Assembly: GCA_902469965.1 (NCBI GenBank)
Contig: CABREP010000074.1
Coordinates: 1-9,070 of the forward strand
Direction of reading: 5' to 3'
DNA: 9,070 nt
DNA from: Egerieimonas sp900552095
GTDB lineage: Bacteria > Bacillota > Clostridia > Lachnospirales > Lachnospiraceae
A program made the position numbers and the translations under genes. This document shows positions 1 to 6,829 of the stretch, one piece after another. A model generated the notes under the pieces. It was not told the origin of the DNA. It was given only the letters and a program-made list of their open reading frames with translations, and did not search any database. Each line of letters starts with the position of its first letter. The first letter of the stretch is position 1.

Positions 1-1
1 C

Positions 2-199
2 TCCGTAGTAGGCGCGGTGATTTCCGAATGGCTGGGAGGTTTTGAAGGGCTGGGCGTCTATATGACCCGGGTAAAAAAATCCTTTGCTTTTGACAAAATG
101 TTTGCCGTCATCTTTCTGATCACGGCGATCAGCCTGCTGCTTATGGGCACGGTCCGGCTGATCCAGAAAAAATGTATGCCCTGGGAGGAAAATTCATGA
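2..199 (+). CDS. ABC transporter permease, C-terminal end (ThiX/SsuC-like), partial
   Basis: This is the last 65 residues of an inner-membrane permease of the BPD_transp_1 type; the 5' part lies outside the window. The reading frame is open from base 2 and begins with S-V-V-G-A-V-I-S-E-W-L-G-G. A G-A-V-x-x-E-x-x-G stretch of this kind is typical of the region after the EAA loop in SsuC/TauC/ThiX permeases. One hydrophobic segment follows (about residues 39-54 of the fragment, F-A-V-I-F-L-I-T-A-I-S-L-L-L-M-G), then a short charged cytoplasmic tail. The stop overlaps the next start as ATGA (196-199), so the two genes are translationally coupled. With the binding protein and ATPase downstream it forms one importer, probably for a thiamine pyrimidine precursor or related small molecule. 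The substrate is inferred from the binding protein, not from this fragment. Confidence 0.85.
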   Translation, partial: SVVGAVISEWLGGFEGLGVYMTRVKKSFAFDKMFAVIFLITAISLLLMGTVRLIQKKCMPWEENS

Positions 200-1196
200 A
201 AAAGAAATTACTGGCCGGCCTTCTGCAGTTCTTTCCCTCGCCGGATGCGGGGAGAAAAAAGCTCCGGAAAAAGAAACTGACGATACTGCCAAAGAAAAAA
301 TTACCTTTGTCCTGGACTGGACACCCAATACCAATCACACCGGCCTCTATGTGGCCCGGGAAAAAGGGTATTTTGAGGAGGCCGGACTGGAAGTCGAGAT
401 TGTTCAGCCTCCGGAAGACGGTGCGGAAGCCCTGGTCGCCTCGGGAAAAGCTGACTTCGGCGTTTCTTTTCAGGATACCATGGCTCCTGCCCTGGCCGGG
501 GAAAATGCGCTTCCCATCACAGCCGTCGCCGCCCTGGTACAGCACAATACTTCCGGTATCATTTCCAGAGAGGGCGAAGGCATGGACACCCCAAAAGGAC
601 TGGAAGGGAAAAAATATGCAACCTGGGACGCCCCGGTGGAAAAAGCTATGCTGAAAAATGTGGTGGAAAGCGACGGAGGAGATTTTTCCAAAGTCGAACT
701 GGTTCCCAGCACTGTAACTGATGAAGTCTCCGCCCTCACCAGCCGCTCTGTGGATGCCATCTGGATCTTCTATGGATGGGCCGGTGTAGCGACAGAAGTG
801 GCCGGTCTGAAGACCGATTATTTCGCCTTCCGGGATATCAATCCCGTCTTTGACTACTACACTCCGGTGGTGATCAGCAATAACCATTTTCTCTCTGAGC
901 ATCCCGATACGGCAAAAGCCTTCCTCGGCGCTCTGAAAAAAGGATACGAAGATGCCATCTCCGATCCCGAAAAAGCAGCTGAAATCCTGCTTTCCGCAGC
1001 TCCGGAACTTGATCCGGAACTGACTCTGGCCAGCCAGAAATGGCTCTCAAAAGAGTATAAAGCTGATGTCAGCCAGTGGGGTTACATAGATCCTGACCGC
1101 TGGAATACTTTTTATGAATGGCTGAATGAAAATAATCTGGTGGACGGCGGGTCCCTTGCGAAAAACATCGGTTTTTCCAACGATTATCTCTCTTAG
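196..1196 (+). pseudogene. thiY: ThiY/NMT1-like substrate-binding lipoprotein gene, frameshifted in the signal peptide
   Basis: This gene encodes an extracellular, lipid-anchored binding protein that would deliver substrate to the flanking permease and ATPase. The start at ATG 196 is well supported: GGAGG at 184-188 lies 7 bases upstream and the codon overlaps the permease stop. From it the frame reads M-K-K-K-L-L-A-G-L-L, a typical signal-peptide start, but then runs into an unrelated product ending at 654. The frame one base back reads A-V-L-S-L-A-G-C-G (lipobox, Cys codon 246-248). It continues through L-D-W-T-P-N-T-N-H-T-G-L-Y and the whole binding-protein body to the stop at 1194-1196. 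Adding one base near 221-225 would give an intact 333-residue protein, the normal length for the family. That frame has no ATG, GTG or TTG before GTG 351, which would remove the export signal and the first ligand-binding segment. The L-D-W-x-P-N-x-x-H-x-G motif is typical of ThiY/THI5-like proteins that bind thiamine pyrimidine precursors, so that substrate is probable but not proven. Confidence 0.85.
221..248 (+). other. Frameshift site between signal-peptide start and lipobox
   Basis: The frame starting at ATG 196 reads L-A-G-L-L up to codon 223-225, while the frame that carries the lipobox reads A-V-L-S-L-A-G-C from 225. Joining them needs a single extra base at about 221-225 (CTT-CTN-GCA). 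The result is a textbook lipoprotein signal, M-K-K-K-L-L-A-G-L-L-A-V-L-S-L-A-G-C. I see no canonical X-XXY-YYZ slippery heptamer here in the starting frame, so a one-base deletion or a sequencing error is likelier than programmed frameshifting. Confidence 0.8.
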
Positions 1197-1207
1197 GAAG
1201 GATTGTT

Positions 1208-1969
1208 ATGGCACACCTGAAAGCAGTTCATTTAAGTAAAAAATTCGGAGAACATCAGGTTCTCAAAGATATTTCTCTTGAAGTAGGAGAGCACGAGCTG
1301 GTATCCCTCCTGGGTGTCTCCGGCTCGGGTAAAACTACCCTGTTCAATCTGATCTCCGGCCTTCTCCCCCCAGATGAAGGCCGGATCTTTCTGGATGGAG
1401 AAGAAATAACCGGAACCCCCGGAAAGATCAGTTACATGCTGCAGAAGGATCTTCTGCTTCCCTACCGCACGATCGAAGACAATGTTGCCCTTCCGCTTAT
1501 TCTAAAAGGCGAGAAGAAAAAAGCGGCCCGGGAAAAAGTCCGCCCGTATTTTGCCCCGTTCGGCCTAGCGGGAACAGAAAAAAAATATCCCCGCCAGCTT
1601 TCCGGAGGTATGCGCCAGAGAGCCGCACTTCTCCGAACGTACCTGTTCTCCCAGGGACTGGCTCTTCTCGACGAACCATTTTCCGCCCTGGACACCATCA
1701 CCAAGAGCAGTATGCACCGCTGGTACCTGAAGGTAATGGAGGAGATCCGGCTTTCCACCATTTTCATCACCCACGATATCGATGAGGCAATCCTGCTCTC
1801 CGACCGCATCTGTCTGCTGACCGGAACCCCGGGACAGATCACCGCTGAAATCAGGATCCGGGAACCTAAACCCCGCAGAGAAGATTTTAATCTGACCCCT
1901 GAATTTCTGGCTTACAAAAAACAGATTCTGGAGAAATTGAAGCTGGATGTTGAAGAAAACCCTGTGTGA
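1208..1969 (+). CDS. ABC transporter ATP-binding protein (ThiZ/SsuB/TauB-like)
   Basis: This is the cytoplasmic ATPase that powers the importer encoded just upstream. All nucleotide-binding motifs are present and intact in the 253 residues: Walker A G-V-S-G-S-G-K-T (36-43), Q-loop Gln79, signature L-S-G-G-M-R-Q-R (131-138), Walker B L-A-L-L-D-E (151-156), the D-loop S-A-L-D (159-162) and the switch His189 in I-T-H-D. M-R-Q-R after the signature and the length are typical of the nitrate/sulfonate/taurine/ThiZ ATPases. An AGGAAGG RBS (1195-1201) overlaps the stop of the binding-protein gene and lies 6 bases before the ATG, so this gene should still be translated despite the frameshift upstream. 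No terminator follows; a promoter for the next gene is embedded in its last codons. Confidence 0.92.
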   Translation: MAHLKAVHLSKKFGEHQVLKDISLEVGEHELVSLLGVSGSGKTTLFNLISGLLPPDEGRIFLDGEEITGTPGKISYMLQKDLLLPYRTIEDNVALPLILKGEKKKAAREKVRPYFAPFGLAGTEKKYPRQLSGGMRQRAALLRTYLFSQGLALLDEPFSALDTITKSSMHRWYLKVMEEIRLSTIFITHDIDEAILLSDRICLLTGTPGQITAEIRIREPKPRREDFNLTPEFLAYKKQILEKLKLDVEENPV

Positions 1970-1978
1970 TGGTATGAT
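1950..1978 (+). promoter_or_regulatory. SigA-type extended -10 promoter for the radical SAM gene
   Basis: TTGAAG (1950-1955) and TATGAT (1973-1978) are separated by exactly 17 bases. A TG at 1970-1971 sits in the extended -10 position. Transcription would start near 1985, giving a very short leader before the RBS (GAAAGGA, 1988-1994) and the ATG at 2002. The -35 lies inside the end of the ATPase gene and the -10 just after its stop, so the radical SAM gene probably does not depend on the importer promoter. Confidence 0.65.
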
Positions 1979-2001
1979 AGTCCTATAGAAAGGATAATTC
2001 T

Positions 2002-2922
2002 ATGACTGATGACAAACCATATTACGCCCTGGACCGCATGCTCCGGGAGCGTTTTCAGGAAAAGGTATATAAACTTTCTCTGGACGCAGGCTGCACCTGT
2101 CCCAATCGGGACGGCACGCTGGGAACCAGAGGCTGCATTTTCTGCAGTGCCGGTGGGAGCGGCGAATTCGCCGGCGACCGGCATCTCTCTATTTCGGAAC
2201 AGCTGGCCGCCCAGAAAGCTCTCATCTGCCGGAAACGGCCGGTGCACCGTTTCATTGCTTATTTCCAGGCCTACACCAACACTTACGGCCCTGAGGAACA
2301 TCTGCGAAGCGCTTATCTGGCTGCGCTTGCCGATCCGGAGGTCTGCGCGCTCTCTGTTGCAACCAGACCGGACTGTCTCTCTCCCCGGGTCCTGGATCTT
2401 CTGGAAGAATGTAATCAGGTCAAGCCCGTCTGGGTCGAGCTGGGTCTGCAGACGATCCACGATCGTACCGCCCGCTATATCCGGCGCGGTTACCCTTTCT
2501 CCTGCTTTCTGCAGGCAGTGGAAAAACTTTCCAAAAGAAACCTGGAGATTATCGTCCATACGATCCTGGGACTTCCCGGCGAATCGGAAAAAGAAGTTCT
2601 TCAGACCATGGACGCGATAAACGCGCTTCCTGTAAACGGTATCAAACTCCAGCTTCTCCATGTACTCCAGGGAACGGATCTGGCTTCCGATTACGAAAAG
2701 GGTCTGTTTCAACTCTTATCAAGGGACGCTTACCTCGACCTTGTCATCAGCTGTCTGGAACATCTGCGCCCGGATCTTGTGATCCACCGGGTAACCGGGG
2801 ACGGCCCGCGGGAGCTTCTTATCGCACCCCTGTGGAGCTGTGCCAAGCGCAGCGTGCTCAATGACCTGCACCGCCGGATGCGCGAACGCGGTGCCTTCCA
2901 GGGACGGCTGTACCTTCCCTGA
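2002..2922 (+). CDS. Radical SAM protein of the TIGR01212 family (YhcC/YtqA-like)
   Basis: The product is a 306-residue radical SAM enzyme, the usual length for this family (E. coli YhcC, B. subtilis YtqA). The iron-sulfur cluster motif is the family's own variant: C-T-C-P-N-R-D-G at 31-38 followed by G-C-I-F-C at 44-48, so Cys33, Cys45 and Cys48 are the likely cluster ligands and Cys31 is extra. Further family landmarks are the Y-F-Q-A-Y-T-N-T-Y segment (87-95), S-V-A-T-R-P-D-C-L (118-126), W-V-E-L-G-L-Q-T (143-150), H-T-I-L-G-L-P-G-E (186-194) and L-H-V-L-Q-G-T (219-225). The family is related in fold to the Elp3-type radical SAM proteins, but to my knowledge its reaction is not established, so I assign none. 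The start is supported by GAAAGGA 7 bases upstream. The next gene follows after 44 bases without a terminator, which suggests a two-gene transcript. Confidence 0.93.
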   Translation: MTDDKPYYALDRMLRERFQEKVYKLSLDAGCTCPNRDGTLGTRGCIFCSAGGSGEFAGDRHLSISEQLAAQKALICRKRPVHRFIAYFQAYTNTYGPEEHLRSAYLAALADPEVCALSVATRPDCLSPRVLDLLEECNQVKPVWVELGLQTIHDRTARYIRRGYPFSCFLQAVEKLSKRNLEIIVHTILGLPGESEKEVLQTMDAINALPVNGIKLQLLHVLQGTDLASDYEKGLFQLLSRDAYLDLVISCLEHLRPDLVIHRVTGDGPRELLIAPLWSCAKRSVLNDLHRRMRERGAFQGRLYLP

Positions 2923-2966
2923 TCTTTCGCCACCTGAAGGAATCCCGGAAATAAAGGAGACTATCT

Positions 2967-3479
2967 ATGCTGGAATCATCACTGACCCTTTACAAACTGA
3001 TCGTACTTTACCTTTTAAGCAAGGTGAATTTCCCCCTGACCAACTCGCAGATCTCAGAATTTATCCTGGAGCAGGGCTACACCACCTACTTTCATCTGCA
3101 GGAAGCTTTTCACGAGCTGGTGGATTCCCATCTGGTCTCCCTGGAAACCAGAAGAAATACCACCTACTACAGTCTGACTGCCGAAGGGGAAAATACGCTG
3201 ACTTATTTTTCCAATCTGATTCCCGATGTGATCCGCGAGGAAGCTGACAACTATCTGAAAGAAAATAAATATGAGCTGCGAAATGAATATTCCACCCGCT
3301 CTGATTATTATCAGAACGGAGAAGACTATCTGGTGCGCTGTGAAGTTCTGGAGCAGGGGGCTCATCTGATCGATCTGTCCCTTACCGTTCCCACCGAGGA
3401 AGCCGCCCGGACGATCGCCAGTCACTGGAACAAAAAAAGTCAGGATATTTATTCCTATCTTATGAAAGAACTGCTGTAG
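2967..3479 (+). CDS. DUF4364 family protein, winged-helix regulator-like
   Basis: This 170-residue protein matches what I know of DUF4364, a small clostridial family. Residues about 5-75 look like a winged helix of the PadR/MarR kind: a helix with L-Y-K-L-I-V-L-Y-L-L, a N-S-Q-I-S-E-F-I helix, a candidate recognition helix around H-L-Q-E-A-F-H-E-L, then a wing (L-E-T-R-R-N-T-T-Y-Y-S-L-T) leading to E-G-E-N-T-L. The C-terminal half (about 85-170) is charged and has the D-Y-L-V-R-C-E-V and W-N-K-K-S-Q-D-I-Y stretches usual in the family. DNA binding is inferred from the fold; no target is known to me. The RBS AAGGAG (2954-2959) sits 7 bases before the ATG. The gene is the last of its unit, and its final codons form the 5' arm of the terminator. 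Confidence 0.85.
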   Translation: MLESSLTLYKLIVLYLLSKVNFPLTNSQISEFILEQGYTTYFHLQEAFHELVDSHLVSLETRRNTTYYSLTAEGENTLTYFSNLIPDVIREEADNYLKENKYELRNEYSTRSDYYQNGEDYLVRCEVLEQGAHLIDLSLTVPTEEAARTIASHWNKKSQDIYSYLMKELL

Positions 3480-3505
3480 AAAAATTCTGCAGCAGTTCTT
3501 CTTTT
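3466..3505 (+). terminator. Strong Rho-independent terminator overlapping the DUF4364 stop codon
   Basis: A 16-base arm (3466-3481, AAGAACTGCTGTAGAA) pairs with 3485-3500 (TTCTGCAGCAGTTCTT) through 15 Watson-Crick pairs and one U-G pair, closing a 3-base A loop. The T-rich run TTCTTCTTTT (3496-3505) follows on the + strand. The stop codon of the upstream gene (3477-3479) lies inside the 5' arm. Read on the - strand the same hairpin is followed by a weaker T-rich tail (TTCTTTC), so it may also stop the leftward exporter operon, whose last gene ends at 3515. Confidence 0.85.
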
Positions 3506-3514
3506 CCAACGCCT

Positions 3515-4696
3515 TTAATAACTCTCTTCCCCTCTGCTTCTGTACCTTGCCAGCAGAAAAGCCACCGCCAGGAGTGCTGCCGCAAAAGCCAGCAGGATTC
3601 CCAGACTCACAAATACAGGTCTTAGCTTTTCCCCCGTAAAAGACGTAAGACCAAAAATGTCATCCACCGCCTTCGCATACCAGTAGGTAGGCGTCACCTG
3701 CGCTGCTTTCTTTACTCCCTCTCCCAGAAGTTCCAGAGGAACAAAGATTCCGCTCAGAAAGCAGATCCCCAGCGTCACAAAATTAGCCGCCATATCGATA
3801 ATCTCCGCTTTTTTTATCAGGATTGCCAGGATCTCTGCCACGGCAATGCACACCAGCATCAGGCAAAATCCGGCCAGCGCCAGAAGCAGCAGCGTCTTCT
3901 CTGGCACTTTTCCCAGCTGCTCACGGAAAATTACCATTCCCATGACTGTTAAAATCCCCCAGGACAGGATACTCATCACTGCCCCCTGGGCCACCATCTG
4001 CCCTGTAATAACAAAACTGTTTACCGGGCTGACTTGGCTGCGCATCCGGATCTCCGGATTCTGAAATGCCAGCTGAACTTTGCAGATCAAAAGAATGATC
4101 AGCACCATCAGCGTATACCCTTCCAGCCTCACATAAGCCTGATAAAGTTTGGCTTCCTGGGCTCCCCCTCCGCTGACCATCTCAACGGATATTTCTTTCT
4201 GCAGGTTCTGAAGCGTCAGATCAGCCGCTTCCTCTCTGGAAAGACCGGGATCGACCGCCAGATTCCGACGTACCTGCTTCCAGTAACTCTCTGCCGCCGC
4301 TTCCAGATACATTCCCTCTGTTCTGTCCTGCGAAAAAATCACCTCAACCGGAAGCTCCTCTTCCGTTCCCCACTTTTCTGCAAAATTTTCAGGGAAAAGA
4401 AAAACAGCGGAAACTTCTCCGTAGAAAATGGCATCCTCCAGAGCTCTCTTTTCATCCAGAAGCGAAACCCGTTTCCCTTTTCTGTCCAGGAACTGCTCCA
4501 TGCCCTCTGTCAGAGCATCCTGCTCCCCCCGGTTTATCACGGCAAACGGCGGCTTTTCCTCAGTAAAATCAAGGGCGGAAGGATTCTTCTGCAAAATGGC
4601 CATTCCCGCGCAGAGTGCCAGAAACAGCAGCAGATACACCAGAAAGGTCATCTTGTGATATCGGACAATTTTCATACACGCACTAAATACTTTCAT
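3515..4696 (-). CDS. ABC-2 type permease, second of two (LnrN-like)
   Basis: This is an integral-membrane exporter subunit of 393 residues. It has one N-terminal membrane helix (about 15-34), a large extracytoplasmic domain (35-188) and five more helices (about 190-210, 232-254, 268-292, 302-322, 362-383). The segment L-S-G-I-F-V-P-L-E-L-L (314-324), followed by P-T-Y-W-Y-A-K-A (336-343), is typical of ABC-2 permeases with an outer domain (YhgE/LnrM/LnrN type). I chose ATG 4696 because a GGGGAGGAAG RBS lies just upstream on the - strand; an in-frame start at 4744 would add a 16-residue Trp/Cys-rich leader inside the preceding gene. The start overlaps the end of the first permease gene by 14 bases, implying coupling and a heterodimeric membrane pore. 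The substrate is unknown; similarity of arrangement to LnrLMN suggests an amphiphilic or membrane-active compound. Confidence 0.88.
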   Translation of the reverse strand: MKVFSACMKIVRYHKMTFLVYLLLFLALCAGMAILQKNPSALDFTEEKPPFAVINRGEQDALTEGMEQFLDRKGKRVSLLDEKRALEDAIFYGEVSAVFLFPENFAEKWGTEEELPVEVIFSQDRTEGMYLEAAAESYWKQVRRNLAVDPGLSREEAADLTLQNLQKEISVEMVSGGGAQEAKLYQAYVRLEGYTLMVLIILLICKVQLAFQNPEIRMRSQVSPVNSFVITGQMVAQGAVMSILSWGILTVMGMVIFREQLGKVPEKTLLLLALAGFCLMLVCIAVAEILAILIKKAEIIDMAANFVTLGICFLSGIFVPLELLGEGVKKAAQVTPTYWYAKAVDDIFGLTSFTGEKLRPVFVSLGILLAFAAALLAVAFLLARYRSRGEESY

Positions 4697-5768
4697 ATCT
4701 TTTCTTCCTCCCCGCCAGCACCAGAATAAAAAGCAGTACTGCACTCATAGCTCCGATTATGGCCAGATTCCGGACAAATACCGAAATATCTTCATAATAA
4801 TATAGACAGTAAAAAGAATCGGAAATGCGGGACGCAGGATTAAGAAGATCCAGCAGCGGCAGCTTCTGTTTGATCGTATAATTCAGTCCGTAAACCATCA
4901 TTCCCGCCAGAAAGCAGCTGATCATGGAAACGGAAACCACAATTCCTATCTTCATCTCCTCCTTCCATCTGGCCGGCAGAGCTATCACTGCCCCGAAAAG
5001 GACTCCCAGAAGACTGCCCGCCAGACAGTTGAGCACTGCCGGAAAAAGACGTTCGCCCACCTCCAGCTTTAAAACCAGAACCATATAGAAAAACACAAGA
5101 AGAATACTGACTGCCTGAACCGTATAACCTCCTAGAAGATCTGCCAGAAAAGCTTTCATTCTCTTCACCGGTGAAACCGCTCTGCGCATCCCAAGGGGAG
5201 TGATATTCGGCTGAAAAGAACAGACTGTGACCACTCCCTGCAGCCCTCCGTAAAGGCAGGTCATAGCAAGCAATGCATAAAAATATGTCACCTTCTCACT
5301 GGGTTTTCTGCTTGTCAGCATCACTTCCCGAATCTCCTCTCCCTCTGTTTCCCAGCGCACAGAAGCTGTTCTCTGCTGCAGATACTGATCCAGAATATTT
5401 TTCACAATCGTCTGTTCAATCCCTGACTCTCTGACCAGCAGCTCCGGATTCCCCTGATTTTCCAGAATACAGGCAGCCGCCCCTCCCTCTTCCAGAAGAC
5501 TTTCCGCTTTCTCTCTGTCCGTTTTCGTCACCTGAAGGAGAGCCTCCTCCCCTTCCGAGAGTTCCCCCAGAAATTCCGCCAGGCCGCTCTCCTCTCCTTC
5601 TGACACCAGTGCCACCGGAATCACATGAAACTGGCGCTCCTGATCCAGATTTCCAAAAGCCAGATAAAACAGAGTTGCCAGCCCCAGAGGAAACAAAAGC
5701 GTCCATATCATCAGCGAAGGGTTCCTCAAACTTAGCAGAATTTTCTTCCGGTAAATCATTCCAAACAT
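4683..5768 (-). CDS. ABC-2 type permease, first of two (LnrM-like)
   Basis: The 361-residue product has the same plan as its neighbour: a short cytoplasmic start (M-F-G-M-I-Y-R-K-K), helix 1 at about 20-39, an extracytoplasmic domain at 40-159 rich in Glu, and five helices at about 160-183, 211-234, 243-264, 274-295 and 331-352. The segment L-L-N-P-A-S-R-I-S-D-S-F-Y (308-320) is the counterpart of the family's conserved loop before the last helix. The RBS AGGAGG begins within the stop codon of the ATPase gene and lies 7 bases before the ATG, so ATPase and permease are translationally coupled with 11 bases between them. The two permeases differ in sequence and length, which points to a heterodimer and not a recent duplication. 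Confidence 0.88.
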   Translation of the reverse strand: MFGMIYRKKILLSLRNPSLMIWTLLFPLGLATLFYLAFGNLDQERQFHVIPVALVSEGEESGLAEFLGELSEGEEALLQVTKTDREKAESLLEEGGAAACILENQGNPELLVRESGIEQTIVKNILDQYLQQRTASVRWETEGEEIREVMLTSRKPSEKVTYFYALLAMTCLYGGLQGVVTVCSFQPNITPLGMRRAVSPVKRMKAFLADLLGGYTVQAVSILLVFFYMVLVLKLEVGERLFPAVLNCLAGSLLGVLFGAVIALPARWKEEMKIGIVVSVSMISCFLAGMMVYGLNYTIKQKLPLLDLLNPASRISDSFYCLYYYEDISVFVRNLAIIGAMSAVLLFILVLAGRKKRYESI

Positions 5769-5779
5769 AGACTCCCCTC

Positions 5780-6709
5780 CTAATCCCTCAGTTCTTTTCC
5801 CGTGATCTCCAGAAATACGTCGTTCAGAGTTGGCGGTTCAAAGAAAACCCGGTCAAAACAGATTTTCTCTTTCTTCAGCCGATCCAGCACTTCCATGAGA
5901 ACATGACTTCCGCTGACACAGCGGACTTTCAAAAGAGCATTCTCATACTCTGCCTCCAGAACATCCTCCAGTTCCCGTATACTCTCCAGCAATTTGTCCG
6001 GGAGCTCTTCTGTCTCTACGGTCAGTTTCTCTCCCGCCCGTATCATGGTCTTTAACTCCTCCCTGGTTCCGCAGGCTACTGCTTTTCCCCGATCCATAAT
6101 CATAATCCGGCTGCAGATCCTCTCTGCCTCCTCCATATAGTGAGTCGTATAGACAATGGTTGCGCCTTCTTGCGCCAGCTGCAGAATCCCTTCTAGAATC
6201 TTGTTTCTGCTCTGAGGATCCACCGCTACGGTAGGTTCATCCATAAAGATCAGCTGCGGCTTATGAGCGATGCCGCAGGCAATATTGAGCCTGCGCAGAA
6301 GGCCGCCGGAGAGCTTATTCGGATGAAACTTCCGATACTCCTCCAGTCCTGCAAAACAGATTGCCTCTTCCACCAGTTTCTTTCTTTTTTTCTTTTCTTT
6401 GATATACAGCCCGCAGAAATAGTCAATATTTTCCTGCACAGTCAGTTCCTCAAAAACAGCCACATTCTGCGGGATCACTCCGATCCGGGCCTTACTCCCG
6501 TAAGCAGCCGGGTGCATGGGCTCTCCAAACAGTTCTACCTCCCCCTTATCATATTTTAACAGGGACAGGATACAGTTGATCGCTGTGGTTTTTCCGCTTC
6601 CGTTCGGCCCCAGAAGCCCGAAAATTTCTCCGTCTTCCACCTGCATGGAAAAATGATCCAGGGCAAGCACATCTTTATATCGTTTTACAAGATTTTTTAC
6701 CGTAATCAT
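5780..6709 (-). CDS. ABC exporter ATP-binding protein (LnrL/DrrA-like)
   Basis: This 309-residue cytoplasmic ATPase should energise the two ABC-2 permeases encoded downstream. Motifs are complete: Walker A G-P-N-G-S-G-K-T-T (34-42), Q-loop Gln81, signature L-S-G-G-L-L-R-R (133-140), Walker B L-I-F-M-D-E-P-T (153-160), D-loop V-A-V-D-P (161-165) and switch His190 in T-T-H. A C-terminal domain of about 90 residues ends in P-P-T-L-N-D-V-F-L-E-I-T-G-K, a hallmark of drug and antibiotic exporter ATPases of the DrrA/LnrL group. The start at 6709 is preceded by an AGAGGAGA RBS; longer in-frame starts up to 6841 would run through the control region and lack an RBS of this quality, so I reject them. 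It is the first gene of the leftward operon, transcribed away from the kinase and regulator genes. Confidence 0.92.
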   Translation of the reverse strand: MITVKNLVKRYKDVLALDHFSMQVEDGEIFGLLGPNGSGKTTAINCILSLLKYDKGEVELFGEPMHPAAYGSKARIGVIPQNVAVFEELTVQENIDYFCGLYIKEKKKRKKLVEEAICFAGLEEYRKFHPNKLSGGLLRRLNIACGIAHKPQLIFMDEPTVAVDPQSRNKILEGILQLAQEGATIVYTTHYMEEAERICSRIMIMDRGKAVACGTREELKTMIRAGEKLTVETEELPDKLLESIRELEDVLEAEYENALLKVRCVSGSHVLMEVLDRLKKEKICFDRVFFEPPTLNDVFLEITGKELRD

Positions 6710-6734
6710 AAGCGTCTCCTCTCTTTCTGATCCT

Positions 6735-6763
6735 ATCCTATCACACTCCCTTTTCTCTTCCCA
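6735..6763 (-). promoter_or_regulatory. Candidate promoter of the leftward exporter operon
   Basis: On the - strand TAGGAT (6740 down to 6735) fits a -10 box. The hexamer 17 bases upstream, TGGGAA (6763-6758), is a poor -35 match. Transcription would start near 6728, just ahead of the RBS for the ATPase gene. The weak -35 directly abuts the palindrome at 6765-6798, which fits a promoter that needs an activator. A second overlapping TAGGAT (6735-6730) makes the exact -10 uncertain. Confidence 0.4.
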
Positions 6764-6764
6764 G

Positions 6765-6798
6765 TGACTGTTATCAGGTTCATCTGTGATAAATGTCA
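6765..6798. promoter_or_regulatory. 34-bp interrupted palindrome, candidate operator of the divergent promoters
   Basis: The sequence reads TGAC-tg-TTATCA, then ten bases, then TGATAA-at-GTCA. The two 12-base arms match as inverted repeats at 10 of 12 positions; only the two inner bases at 6769-6770 and 6793-6794 fail. It lies upstream of both predicted transcription starts, so it should act as DNA and not as an RNA hairpin. Its centre (6781.5) is about 54 bases from each predicted start. Symmetric sites of this size suit a dimeric LuxR/NarL-type regulator such as the one encoded at 7940-8566. That pairing is inferred from position. Confidence 0.6.
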
Positions 6799-6800
6799 TC

Positions 6801-6829
6801 TTTTTTCTCTCCTGCTTTTCTGCTATACT
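6801..6829 (+). promoter_or_regulatory. Candidate promoter of the kinase-regulator operon
   Basis: TATACT at 6824-6829 with TG at 6821-6822 makes an extended -10 element. The -35 position 17 bases upstream (6801-6806) is TTTTTT, a poor match that starts two bases after the palindrome. Transcription would begin near 6836, followed by AAGGAGG (6850-6856) and the ATG at 6867. Confidence 0.5.

Noticed and set aside
221..245. Programmed -1 frameshifting in the lipoprotein gene
   Set aside because: The direction of the shift is right, but there is no canonical slippery heptamer in the starting frame and no clear stimulatory structure. Programmed shifting inside a signal peptide would be very unusual.
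172..654. A 160-residue open frame over the start of the binding-protein gene
   Set aside because: Apart from the first ten codons after 196, its product is Lys/Pro-rich nonsense from the wrong frame of the binding-protein gene; it is the out-of-frame consequence of the frameshift.
141..902. A 253-codon open frame on the - strand opposite the binding-protein gene
   Set aside because: It is antisense to a recognisable protein, has no family features and no RBS, and is explained by codon bias of the + strand gene. The same holds for the - strand frame at 1912-2712.
4697..4744. Longer start for the second permease, adding a 16-residue leader
   Set aside because: The added residues are Trp/Cys-rich, lie inside the preceding gene and have no RBS of their own, while ATG 4696 has a strong GGAGG and begins a normal permease N-terminus.
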